DNA of 64,000 nucleotides from Bog-756 sp963734435. Lineage in GTDB: Bacteria; Actinomycetota; Acidimicrobiia; Acidimicrobiales; RAAP-2. The notes beneath the pieces are model-generated. The model ran no database searches and had not been told where the DNA came from. It saw nothing but the letters and a program-made list of their open reading frames with translations. The DNA is taken from contig CAVTHA010000002.1 of the NCBI GenBank assembly GCA_963734435.1, positions 62,001 to 126,000 of the forward strand. The letters are read 5' to 3'. Below are positions 44,555 through 53,724 of this stretch, piece after piece. Position 1 is the stretch's first letter; each line of letters begins with the position of its first letter. Made by a program: the position numbers and the translations under genes.

Positions 44555-45322
44555 ATGACACTGCAAGGCAAGGTGGCCATAGTCACCGGCGGAAACACTG
44601 GCATAGGGAAAGCGGTCGTCCTGGCCTTGGCCGCCGAGGGGGCCTCGATCGTCATCGACTACGTGGCTGACCCTGATGCCACGGAGGCCCTCGAACAGCA
44701 GGTTCGGGACCTCGGGGACAAGGTCGCCGCCGTCGAGGCCGACGTCAGCAAGATCGCCGACCTCGAGAGCCTCATCGGTACGGCGGTGAGCACATTCGGC
44801 CAGCTGAACATCATGGTCAACAACGCCGGAATCGAGACCCGTACTTCAGTGCTCGATACCACCGAGTCCCAGTACGAGAGGGTCCTGGACATCAATCTGA
44901 AGAGTGCCTTCTTCGGGACCCAGCTTGCGGCCAAGCAGATGATCGCTCAGGGTGATGGCGGTCGGATCATCAACATGACCTCGGTCCACGAGGACTGGCC
45001 CATGCCCGGCAACACCGCCTATTGCCTCTCCAAGGGCGGCATGCGGATGCTCACCCGCACCGCGGGGGTGGAGTTGGCGCCCCACAACGTCCTGGTGGTT
45101 GGGGTCGGCCCGGGGGCGGTTGAGACACCGATCAACACGGCCACCATGAGCGATCCCGCCGCCCTGAAGAAGCTAGACGATGCCATCCCGATCCGCCGCA
45201 TGGCGAAGCCAGAGGAGATCGGCAGCGTGGTGGCCTTCCTGGCCGGGCCCGGAGCCAGCTATCTGACCGCCACCACCATCTTTGCCGACGGCGGCATCAT
45301 GCAAAGTAGCCCTGGACTGTGA
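44555..45322 (+). CDS. SDR-family glucose 1-dehydrogenase-like protein
   Basis: A 255-residue classical SDR with TGGNTGIGKA near residue 11, VNNAG, catalytic Ser in NMTSVHEDWP and YCLSKGG for the Tyr-Lys pair. The TSVHEDWPMPGNTAYC region is close to bacterial glucose 1-dehydrogenases, which oxidise beta-D-glucose to gluconolactone with NAD(P). The specificity is inferred from pattern only. It starts at the ATG at 44555 and is the first gene of a plus-strand run to cydB. Confidence 0.8.
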   Translation: MTLQGKVAIVTGGNTGIGKAVVLALAAEGASIVIDYVADPDATEALEQQVRDLGDKVAAVEADVSKIADLESLIGTAVSTFGQLNIMVNNAGIETRTSVLDTTESQYERVLDINLKSAFFGTQLAAKQMIAQGDGGRIINMTSVHEDWPMPGNTAYCLSKGGMRMLTRTAGVELAPHNVLVVGVGPGAVETPINTATMSDPAALKKLDDAIPIRRMAKPEEIGSVVAFLAGPGASYLTATTIFADGGIMQSSPGL

Positions 45323-45505
45323 TGACTTATCCGCCAGGCCGAACACGCACAGCTCGTCCCGGCTCGTCCTGACGGCGTGGTTGGGGGCCAACCGTGTCGA
45401 GGACGAGACCGACATCCAAAGAACAGTCAGAGCTCGTATCCCCAGGTCCGCACCTCTGCTTGCGTGCCGGGGATCGAGTAGCGTGGGCGGCGGGGCTCTG
45501 ACCCG

Positions 45506-46987
45506 GTGACAGCGTCGCTCGGTTCCTCATCGGCCGACATCGACCAGGTCGACCATGGGGACCAACGCCATCGGGTAGTGATCGTTGGCGGCGGTTTTGG
45601 CGGACTACCCGCCTCCCGACTGCTCGGTGGAAAGCCCGTCGACGTCACCCTCATCGACCGGCGCAATCACCACCTCTTCCAGCCCCTCCTCTACCAGACG
45701 GCGACCGGGATGCTCGCCCCGGGGCAGATCGCCCCCGCCCTGAGGCACGTCGTGCGACGAAAGAAGAACGTGCGCGTGCAGCTGGCCGAGGTCAGTGGCT
45801 TCGACCTCGAGCGCAGACTGGTCCATGCAAAAGTGGCCGGTCGCACAACCGTCGAGTACCCCTACGACAGTCTCATCGTGGCAGCAGGTGTGACCCAGTC
45901 GTACTTCGGGCACGAGGAGTTCGCGTTCTTTGCACCGGGGATGAAGACCCTCGACGATGCGCTCGAGCTGAGGCGGCGCATCTTCGGTGCCTTCGAGATG
46001 GCCGAGTTGGTAACCGACGCGGCCGAAAAGGATCACTGGCTGACTTTCGTCGTGGTCGGGGCAGGGCCCACCGGAGTCGAGCTGGCCGGTCAGGTCAGAG
46101 AGCTGGCGACGCGCAGTCTGCGAGGGGAGTTCCGCACTTTCGAGGCCTCATCGGTCCGGGTGATCCTGGTCGACGGGGGCAGGGAGCCCCTGGCCACCTT
46201 CGGGGACCAGCTCTCGGGCAAGGCTGAAAAGACCCTCGACCACCTGGGCATCGAGCTCCGGATGGAGGCTCAAGTGGTCGGGATCGATGCCGCCGGGGTC
46301 GACGTCAAGGAGACGGAAGGCATCTCGAGGATCTACGCCCGAACCACCATCTGGGCCGCCGGGGTCCAGGCCTCCCCGCTGGCCGGCATGCTGGCCGAGG
46401 CCACTGGGGCCACGGTGGACCGCGCCGGCCGGATCGCCGTGCTCCCCGACCTGACCCTGCCTGAACACCCAGAGGTGTTCGCCGTCGGTGACATGGCCAG
46501 CATCAACAACCTGCCCGGCGTGGCCGAGGTGGCCATGCAGGGCGGCCTCCACGCCGCCAACACCATCCTGCGACGCCTCAAAAGTGAGCCCGCCAAACCG
46601 TTCCGATACCGGGACCTCGGGAGTGTGGCCACCATCGGGCGGTTTCGGGCCATTGTGAGCGTGAAGGGCATCCGCCTGAGCGGATTCCCGGGTTGGGTGG
46701 TGTGGATGTTCGTCCACCTGGCCTTCCTCACCGGCTTCGGAAACCGACTCTCGACGATGTTGAAATGGCTCCGTTCGATGATCGGGCGCGGCCGCGCCGA
46801 ACGGGAATTCAGCGTCGCCCATACCGGGGGCGACCTCAGCCTCCCCGATCAGATAAGGAAACAGGTCCAGCCCAACCCGTTCCCGGTAGTGGAGGCGGAG
46901 GGAACCGCTTCGTTCGGCACGTCCGACCCGCACCACACCGGGGCCGATCTGGAGGAACCCCCAACATCTCCGGATGCACACCGGTGA
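45506..46987 (+). CDS. ndh: NADH dehydrogenase type II (NDH-2)-like FAD oxidoreductase
   Basis: A 493-residue flavoprotein of the NDH-2 family, which moves electrons from NADH to quinone without pumping protons. The FAD-binding fingerprint VVIVGGGFGGLPASRLL lies near residue 24, and the second, for NADH, is FVVVGAGPTGVELAG. The family end VFAVGDMASINNLPGVAEVAMQGG is present. A hydrophobic WVVWMFVHLAFLTGFGNR segment near residue 410 suits the membrane-facing helix. It starts at the GTG at 45506; the weak ribosome binding site makes the exact start uncertain. It could supply the bd oxidase downstream. Confidence 0.9.
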   Translation: MTASLGSSSADIDQVDHGDQRHRVVIVGGGFGGLPASRLLGGKPVDVTLIDRRNHHLFQPLLYQTATGMLAPGQIAPALRHVVRRKKNVRVQLAEVSGFDLERRLVHAKVAGRTTVEYPYDSLIVAAGVTQSYFGHEEFAFFAPGMKTLDDALELRRRIFGAFEMAELVTDAAEKDHWLTFVVVGAGPTGVELAGQVRELATRSLRGEFRTFEASSVRVILVDGGREPLATFGDQLSGKAEKTLDHLGIELRMEAQVVGIDAAGVDVKETEGISRIYARTTIWAAGVQASPLAGMLAEATGATVDRAGRIAVLPDLTLPEHPEVFAVGDMASINNLPGVAEVAMQGGLHAANTILRRLKSEPAKPFRYRDLGSVATIGRFRAIVSVKGIRLSGFPGWVVWMFVHLAFLTGFGNRLSTMLKWLRSMIGRGRAEREFSVAHTGGDLSLPDQIRKQVQPNPFPVVEAEGTASFGTSDPHHTGADLEEPPTSPDAHR

Positions 46988-47096
46988 ACGAGCCGGAGAG
47001 GAACTCTGGACACGTCGATCCGAGCGCCAACGGCGCCGCCGCCAACGCAACATGAGATCGCCCCGCCTAGGAGAGGATGCAAGGAAGGAAGACGTC

Positions 47097-48650
47097 ATGC
47101 CCGAGCACTTCGACGTCATCATCATCGGAACTGGAGCCGGTGGAGGAACCTTGGCTCACACGCTCCGGTCGTCGGGACAGGAGGTTCTCCTCCTCGAACG
47201 GGGACACTTTCTCCCCCGGGAGATGGAGAACTGGTCGCCCCATGACGTGTTCGTCGACGGGAAGTACATCTCCGAGGACACCTGGTACGACAGCGACGGC
47301 AAGGCCTTCCAGCCCCAGGTTCACTACTTCGTGGGCGGCGCCACCAAGCTCTACGGCGCGGCCCTCTACCGTCTCCGGTCCGAGGACTTCGGTGAGATCC
47401 GGCACGTCGACGGGATCTCGCCGGCCTGGCCTGTCGGATACGAGGAGTTCGAGCCGTTCTACACGAAGGCAGAACGGCTCTACCAGGTCCACGGCAGCCA
47501 CGGCGAGGACCCGACCGAGGGGCCGTTCTCGGAGCAGTACCCTGAACCGCCAGTCAGTCACGAGCCTCGTCTCCAAGACATCTCTGACGCCCTCGAGGCC
47601 AAGGGATACCACCCGTTCTCCGCACCGTGTGGCATCTTGCTCGACGAGACCGATCGCAAGCGCAGTCACTGCATCCGCTGCGCATGGTGCGACGGCTATC
47701 CCTGCCTGGTTCACGCCAAGGCCGACGCTGAGACCATCGCCGTCAGACCCAGTCTCGAGTCACCAAACGTCTCATTACTGACCGGCGCCGTCGTGTCTAG
47801 GCTGGACACGGACCCGACCGGCCGCATCGTTACGGGGGTCGTCGTCGAACGAGACGGTAACCGAGATGTGTTCCGGGCCGACATCGTGGTGGTGGCAGCG
47901 GGTGCGTGCAACAGTGCGAAGTTGCTCTTGAATTCGGCCAACGATGCCCATCCGACAGGGTTGGCCAACGGATCGGACCAGGTCGGTCGGAACTATATGT
48001 TCCACAACTGCAAAGCGGTGGTGTCGCTGGGCAAGGAGCTCAACGAGACCGTGTTCCAGAAGACGCTGGGGATCAACGACTTCTACCTCGCTGGTGGAGA
48101 TCGCAAGTGGCCGCTCGGCAACATCCAAATGACGGGAAAGTCCAACGCCGGAGCCATGAAGGGAGAAGAGCCCGATCTCACCTTGCTGGCGCCCCATTGG
48201 AGCCTCGATGACGTGGCCAAGCACGCGGTGGACTGGTGGCTCACCACCGAGGACCTGCCCATGCCCGACAATCGGGTGACCGTGGACGGGGACGGGAACA
48301 TCCACTTGGCCTATGAGGCCACCAACAATGAGGAGGCGGACGGGCTCTACCAGGAGCTGCGGACCATCCTGAACCATGTCGGCATGGCCGACCACCACGT
48401 GCTGAGTAAAAACTTCTACATGGGCATGAACATCCCGGTGGCCGGCGTCGGCCATCAGGCCGGGACCTGTCGGTTCGGCCTGGATCCCACATCATCGGTG
48501 CTCGACGTCGACTGCAAGGCCCACCAGCTGGACAATCTCTACGTTGTCGACACGAGCTTTTTCCCCAGTATCGGCGCAGTGAATCCTGCCCTCACGGCCA
48601 TGGCCAACGCCATCCGGGTCGGGGAACACCTGACCCAACGACTTGGTTGA
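47097..48650 (+). CDS. GMC-family oxidoreductase with a cysteine cluster
   Basis: A 517-residue flavoprotein of the glucose-methanol-choline family. FAD binding is at GTGAGGGTLA near residue 11, and QAGTCRFG and VDTSFFPSIGAVNPALTAMANAIR close the protein. Cys192, Cys195, Cys198 and Cys203 (CIRCAWCDGYPC) are spaced like the iron-sulfur-binding cysteines of bacterial FAD glucose and fructose dehydrogenases. This suggests an electron-delivering dehydrogenase rather than an oxygen-reducing oxidase. No signal peptide is seen. GGAAGG precedes the ATG at 47097. cydD follows directly. Confidence 0.85.
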   Translation: MPEHFDVIIIGTGAGGGTLAHTLRSSGQEVLLLERGHFLPREMENWSPHDVFVDGKYISEDTWYDSDGKAFQPQVHYFVGGATKLYGAALYRLRSEDFGEIRHVDGISPAWPVGYEEFEPFYTKAERLYQVHGSHGEDPTEGPFSEQYPEPPVSHEPRLQDISDALEAKGYHPFSAPCGILLDETDRKRSHCIRCAWCDGYPCLVHAKADAETIAVRPSLESPNVSLLTGAVVSRLDTDPTGRIVTGVVVERDGNRDVFRADIVVVAAGACNSAKLLLNSANDAHPTGLANGSDQVGRNYMFHNCKAVVSLGKELNETVFQKTLGINDFYLAGGDRKWPLGNIQMTGKSNAGAMKGEEPDLTLLAPHWSLDDVAKHAVDWWLTTEDLPMPDNRVTVDGDGNIHLAYEATNNEEADGLYQELRTILNHVGMADHHVLSKNFYMGMNIPVAGVGHQAGTCRFGLDPTSSVLDVDCKAHQLDNLYVVDTSFFPSIGAVNPALTAMANAIRVGEHLTQRLG

Positions 48651-50411
48651 GTGGTGACCACATCCAAGCGATGCGAAGAGGTCGAACTCGCTTCCGAAGC
48701 GGGTTCGCGCCGGCTCGGTGTTCAGGTGACCAGCACAAGAGGCCCGCGTCTCTCGAAGGTGGTGGACCCGAGACTGCTGCTCTACACCCACGGCACCCGG
48801 CGATTTCTCGTGCTGTCTGTCTTGTCGGGGGGAGTCACGGCGTGTCTCGTTCTGGCCCAGGCATGGCTGATTGCCAACACCATCTCGGATGTCGTCGTCC
48901 ACCACCACAATTTGGTTCGGGTCCGCGCCCTGGTCGTGCTGCTGTTGGTGGTGGTCATCGGTCGGGCGACGATGGGCTGGCTCGGCGAACGTGCGGCCGA
49001 CCGGGCTTCCGCGTCCGCCAAATCGGACCTGCGCATGGTCATGGTGGAGCACATCGCACGCCTCGGTCCCGTCGGCATCGACCGGGAGCAGTCCAGCCGC
49101 CTCGTCGTTCTCGCCACAAGCGGGATCGATGCCCTGGACAGCTACTTTTCGCGCTACCTCCCACAGCTGTTCCTGGCCGTGATCATCCCGATCGCCGTCA
49201 TCATCGTGGTGCTCGGGGCGGACTGGATCTCGGCGGTGATCATCGCCGTGACCGTCCCGTTGATCCCGCTGTTCATGTCACTGGTGGGCGCGTCGACCAA
49301 GGTTCGGATGGAGCGCCAGTCGAAGCTCCTCCACCGCCTGGCTGGTCATTTCCTCGACGTCGTCGCCGGCCTTCCGACCCTCAAGGTCTTCGGTCGGGCC
49401 AAGACCCAGATCGCGGCAGTCCGTGACATAACCGACCAGTACCGCACCGCCACCATGGCCACCCTGAAGGTGGCGTTCCTGTCGTCGCTCATCCTCGAGC
49501 TCCTGGCCACCTACTCGGTGGCTCTGGTGGCGGTGGCCGTCGGCCTGCGGCTGCTCGGTGGGCATCTGAACCTGGCCACCGCCCTGTTCGTCCTCATCCT
49601 GGCTCCCGAGGCGTATCTTCCACTCCGCCTCCTTGGCACCAACTATCACGCCAGCGCCGAGGGGATGAAAGCAGCCGAAGACGTCTTTGCCGTTCTGGGG
49701 CGCCCGCTGCCCTCACGCGGCTTCCGTCGCGATGTTCCCGACCCTTCCCGGTCCACACTCCGGGTCGACCGATTGCAAGTCAGCTACGCCGGCCGCTCGC
49801 ACCCAGCGCTTTCGAACGTGAGCCTCACGGTGGATCCCGGGGAGGTGGTGGCAATTGCCGGACCGAGTGGATGTGGGAAGTCGACCCTTCTCGACGTGTT
49901 GCTCGGCTTGGGACCCGCCTGGAGCGGCTCGGTCACCGTTGGAAACATAAGCCTGGCCGACCTTGACCCCGACGCCTGGAGGGCCCAGATTGCCTGGGTT
50001 CCCCAGCGGCCTCACCTATTCGCCCAGTCGATCGCCGACAACGTCCGCCTCGGCCTACCCGAAGCCACCGACGACGATGTGTGGGCTGCCTTGGCCGACG
50101 CCGAACTCGACACCGTGGTGGAGCGGCTCCCCGCCGGACTCGAGACCCTGTTGGGTCACGACGGCTCCGGGCTGTCGACCGGAGAGCGGCAACGGGTGGC
50201 CCTGGCCCGGGCCTTCCTCAAGGACGCACCCCTGATCCTCCTCGACGAGCCCACCGCCAACCTCGACGGGCTGACCGAAGACCGTGTGTTGAGTGCAGTC
50301 CGACGGCTGATGACCGATCGTACCGCCGTGATTGCCGCCCACCGGCCCTCGCTGGTGGCCCTGGCCGATCGGGTGGTCCATCTGGACCCCGCGGTGGCGG
50401 AGGTGTCATGA
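48651..50411 (+). CDS. cydD: thiol-reductant ABC exporter subunit CydD
   Basis: A 586-residue half-ABC transporter with a six-helix membrane domain (to about residue 320) and an ATPase domain: Walker A GPSGCGKSTLL, signature LSTGERQRVALARAF and Walker B LILLDEPTAN. CydDC exports glutathione/cysteine and is needed for cytochrome bd assembly. It begins with the GTG immediately after the GMC stop and overlaps cydC by 4 bases. The true start could be a few residues later. Confidence 0.92.
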   Translation: MVTTSKRCEEVELASEAGSRRLGVQVTSTRGPRLSKVVDPRLLLYTHGTRRFLVLSVLSGGVTACLVLAQAWLIANTISDVVVHHHNLVRVRALVVLLLVVVIGRATMGWLGERAADRASASAKSDLRMVMVEHIARLGPVGIDREQSSRLVVLATSGIDALDSYFSRYLPQLFLAVIIPIAVIIVVLGADWISAVIIAVTVPLIPLFMSLVGASTKVRMERQSKLLHRLAGHFLDVVAGLPTLKVFGRAKTQIAAVRDITDQYRTATMATLKVAFLSSLILELLATYSVALVAVAVGLRLLGGHLNLATALFVLILAPEAYLPLRLLGTNYHASAEGMKAAEDVFAVLGRPLPSRGFRRDVPDPSRSTLRVDRLQVSYAGRSHPALSNVSLTVDPGEVVAIAGPSGCGKSTLLDVLLGLGPAWSGSVTVGNISLADLDPDAWRAQIAWVPQRPHLFAQSIADNVRLGLPEATDDDVWAALADAELDTVVERLPAGLETLLGHDGSGLSTGERQRVALARAFLKDAPLILLDEPTANLDGLTEDRVLSAVRRLMTDRTAVIAAHRPSLVALADRVVHLDPAVAEVS

Positions 50412-52285
50412 CGCCCGAGATGCCGCAGCCGACGGCGAGCAGTGAGGTGGCGGCCGTCGGTCGCACTCTCGGCGCAGCACGGCCGGCGTCGTGGCACCTG
50501 CTCCTCGCCATCCTGCTCGGGGCGGGTGCCATCGCGGCCGACATCGGCCTCGTGGGCACCGCAGCGTGGCTGATCTCGAGAGCGTCACAGCATCCCAACG
50601 AGTCGCATCTGGCCGTGGCCATCGTCGCGGTCCAGTTCTTCGGACTCTCACGCGGGCTCTTCCGTTACGAGGAGCGGCTCGTCGGCCATGACGCCGCCTT
50701 CCGACTGCTCGCCGATCTAAGGGTGAAGGTCTACGGGCGGCTCGAAGCATTGGCCCCCGCCGGTCTGTCGGCATTCCGGCGGGGTGACTTGCTCGCCCGC
50801 GTCGTGCAGGACGTCGACTCGCTGCAGGACTTGGCCATCCGGGTGATCCCACCCTTCGGCATCGCCGTGCTGGTGGGATCTCTCACCGTGGCCCTGATGT
50901 CGTGGATGCTCCCAGCCGCCGGGATCATCCTCGCCGTATCACTGTTGCTCGCCAGCACGGTAGTGCCTTGGGTCACCGGTTACCTCGCCGGACGGAGAGA
51001 AGCGAGATTTGCCCGAGTGCGTGGCGACCTGGCCGCTGCGATGGTGGACCTCACCGAAGGCGCCGCCGACCTGATCGCCTTCGGCGCGATCGATGCCCAG
51101 ACCGGCACCGTAGCGGACCGGGATGCCGAGCTCACCGCCATCGCCTCGGCCTCAGCTGGGACCGCGGGCATCGGGCTGGCGTTGACCACGCTGCTGGCCG
51201 GCCTGGCCTGCTGGGGCTGCCTCCTGGTCGGTATCCCGGCGGTGGTGTCCGGTCGGCTCGGTGGGACCGAGTTGGCAGTCATCGTCCTGATTCCCTTGGC
51301 CGCGTTCGAGCTGGTGCTGGGCATGCCGGTCGCGACCCAGGCTCTGCAGAGGGCCCGGCAGGCGGCGGCCCGGGTTTTCGAAGTCACCGATACGCCGGTG
51401 CCGGTCCCCGAGCCGGACCCGCCGATGGAGCTTCCCGACAGCCCCCACGATCTACAGGCTTGCTCGGTCTACGCCGAATACCCGGGAGCGGTGTCGCCGG
51501 CGCTCCGAGGGGTGGACCTTTCGCTGCCCCCCGGACGCCGAGTGGCGGTCATCGGCCCGAGTGGGGCGGGCAAGTCGACCTTGGCGGCGGTCCTCGTGCG
51601 CCTCCTTCCCATCAAGTCCGGTTCGGTCGACCTGGATGGCACGCCACTCGACCGAATGGCCGGCGACGACGTGCGCACCGTGGTCGGCCTCGTCGGCCAG
51701 GACACCTACCTCTTCGACACCACCATCGCCGAGAATCTACGCATCGGGAACCGCAATGCCAGCGACGAGGAGCTAGGCCGGGTCCTCCTAGCGGTGGGGC
51801 TGGCGGACTGGCTCCGGAGCCTTCCTCGCGGCCTGGCCACTGAGGTGGGCCGACACGGTGGGCGCCTTTCGGGCGGCCAGCGCCAGCGGATCGCCGTGGC
51901 CCGAGCCCTGCTGGCTGAATTCCCGGTGCTGGTGCTCGATGAGCCCGCCGAACACCTCGATCCGGCCGCCGTCGATGCCCTCACTGCCGACTTGTTGCGT
52001 GTTACCGAAGGGCAGTCGATGCTGTTCATCACACACCGCCTGGCCGGTCTCGAGTCCGTTGAGGAGATCATGGTCATGGACGCCGGCCAGGTGGTCGAGC
52101 GGGGCACCCACGACACGCTGCTCGCGGAAGGTGGGCGCTACTCCAGCCTGTGGTGGGAAGAGATGTCCACCTCCCGTTACGCAGGGGAGGACGCCAACGG
52201 TGGAGAACCTATGCCGTCCCGACAGCCGGAACCGACGGCCCCCTTGCCCCTCGGTGGCCGCAACGATGGGAGTCCCGAACGATGA
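50408..52285 (+). CDS. cydC: thiol-reductant ABC exporter subunit CydC
   Basis: The 625-residue partner of CydD. An N-terminal membrane domain with AAWLISRASQHP is followed by Walker A GPSGAGKSTLAAVL, signature LSGGQRQRIAVARALL and Walker B VLVLDEPAEHLD. The start at the ATG at 50408 overlaps cydD (ATGA), and its stop overlaps cydA likewise. This tight coupling means the exporter and the oxidase are made together. Confidence 0.93.
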   Translation: MTPEMPQPTASSEVAAVGRTLGAARPASWHLLLAILLGAGAIAADIGLVGTAAWLISRASQHPNESHLAVAIVAVQFFGLSRGLFRYEERLVGHDAAFRLLADLRVKVYGRLEALAPAGLSAFRRGDLLARVVQDVDSLQDLAIRVIPPFGIAVLVGSLTVALMSWMLPAAGIILAVSLLLASTVVPWVTGYLAGRREARFARVRGDLAAAMVDLTEGAADLIAFGAIDAQTGTVADRDAELTAIASASAGTAGIGLALTTLLAGLACWGCLLVGIPAVVSGRLGGTELAVIVLIPLAAFELVLGMPVATQALQRARQAAARVFEVTDTPVPVPEPDPPMELPDSPHDLQACSVYAEYPGAVSPALRGVDLSLPPGRRVAVIGPSGAGKSTLAAVLVRLLPIKSGSVDLDGTPLDRMAGDDVRTVVGLVGQDTYLFDTTIAENLRIGNRNASDEELGRVLLAVGLADWLRSLPRGLATEVGRHGGRLSGGQRQRIAVARALLAEFPVLVLDEPAEHLDPAAVDALTADLLRVTEGQSMLFITHRLAGLESVEEIMVMDAGQVVERGTHDTLLAEGGRYSSLWWEEMSTSRYAGEDANGGEPMPSRQPEPTAPLPLGGRNDGSPER

Positions 52286-53718
52286 CCACCGATCTCGCCC
52301 GCTGGCAGTTCGCCACCACCAGCATCTATCACTTCCTGTTCGTGCCGGTCACCATCGGGCTGGCCTTTCTGGTGGCGCTGCTCCAGACCAGCTGGTACCG
52401 CAACGACAACCCGGCCTTCCGGCGGCTCACCCGGTTCTTCGGCACGCTTCTGCTGATCAATGTGGCCGTCGGGGTGGTGACCGGGCTGGTCCAGGAGTTC
52501 GAGTTCGGCATGAATTGGTCGAACTATTCCCGGTTCGTCGGCAACATCTTCGGGGGCCCGTTGGCCATGGAGGGACTGGTGGCCTTTTTCCTCGAGTCCA
52601 CCTTCCTGGGCCTGTGGATCTTCGGGTGGGACCGGCTCTCGAAGAAGGTGCATCTGGCCTGCATCTGGCTGGTAGCGGCGGCCTCGATGGTGTCGGCCCT
52701 CTTCATCTTGGCGGCCAACTCGTGGATGCAGCATCCGGTGGGCTACGTGATGAACGCCCAACACCAGCCGGAGCTCAACGACGTCTGGGCGCTGTTCACC
52801 AACCCGACCTTCCTGTGGGCCTATCCGCACGTGGTGTTGGCGTCGCTGGTCACCGGGGCTCTGGTCATGCTGGCCGTGTCCGCCTGGCACCTCAAGCGGA
52901 AGAGCGCGGTCGAGGCCTTCCGCCGGACCGCCATCATCTCCCTCGCCGTGCTCACCCCGGCCGTCTTCTTGAACATGTTCGTCGGGAGCGAGCTCGGCGT
53001 GGTCGAGGGCAAGTACCAGCCCATGAAGATCGCCGCCGCCGAGGCGCTGTGGAATACCTGCCCGTCCCACTGCCCGTTCTCGGCATTCCAAACGGGGGGC
53101 GGGAACAACGATCCGACCCCCACCAAGATCATCGAGATCCCCGATCTGTTGTCCATCCTGGCCACCAACCACTTGAACGGTGAGGTGCAGGGCATGAACA
53201 ACCTGGAGGCCCAATATCAGAAGCAGTACGGACCGGGGAACTACATTCCCAATGTCTTCATCCAGTATTGGGGCATGCGGGTCATGGCCTACCTGGCCGC
53301 CATAATCGCGTTGTTTGCCCTGTGGGGCCTGTGGCTGATTCGTCGCAAGAAACTCGAGAAGGCCAAGTGGTTCCTGGTCATCGCCCCGTGGTTTGTGATC
53401 ACCCCGTTCCTCATGAACACGGCCGGGTGGCTGTTGACCGAAAGCGGTCGACAACCCTGGATCGTCCAGGGCTTGATGAAGACGTCCCAGGCGGCGTCGC
53501 CCTCGGTGACAACCACCGACATCTGGATCAGCTTGAGCGTCTTCGTCTTCCTCTACGCACTCCTGGGGGTGGCCGACGCCTACCTGATGGTCCACTACGG
53601 CCGGAAGGAGCTGGAGCCGGGTCCTGACGAGGGCCAGGGTGACGATGGCGATGACCACCCAGGGGGTGCGCCGTCAGCCGAGTCCGACGACGACCGGGTC
53701 CCGGCCTTCATCTACTAG
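52282..53718 (+). CDS. cydA: cytochrome bd ubiquinol oxidase subunit I
   Basis: A 478-residue heme-binding subunit of the bd-type quinol oxidase that reduces oxygen to water. Heme ligand candidates His17 and His183 (WAYPHVVLAS) and the conserved GRQPW at 389-393 are present. The Q-loop is of the short type, as in Gram-positive and actinobacterial enzymes. The C-terminal 35 residues are acidic and likely cytoplasmic. It has about nine membrane segments. Confidence 0.97.
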   Translation: MTTDLARWQFATTSIYHFLFVPVTIGLAFLVALLQTSWYRNDNPAFRRLTRFFGTLLLINVAVGVVTGLVQEFEFGMNWSNYSRFVGNIFGGPLAMEGLVAFFLESTFLGLWIFGWDRLSKKVHLACIWLVAAASMVSALFILAANSWMQHPVGYVMNAQHQPELNDVWALFTNPTFLWAYPHVVLASLVTGALVMLAVSAWHLKRKSAVEAFRRTAIISLAVLTPAVFLNMFVGSELGVVEGKYQPMKIAAAEALWNTCPSHCPFSAFQTGGGNNDPTPTKIIEIPDLLSILATNHLNGEVQGMNNLEAQYQKQYGPGNYIPNVFIQYWGMRVMAYLAAIIALFALWGLWLIRRKKLEKAKWFLVIAPWFVITPFLMNTAGWLLTESGRQPWIVQGLMKTSQAASPSVTTTDIWISLSVFVFLYALLGVADAYLMVHYGRKELEPGPDEGQGDDGDDHPGGAPSAESDDDRVPAFIY

Positions 53719-53724
53719 GAGGCG

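Noticed and set aside
52177..53658. A 493-residue minus-strand frame
   Set aside because: Antisense shadow of cydA with Gly/His/Glu-rich composition.
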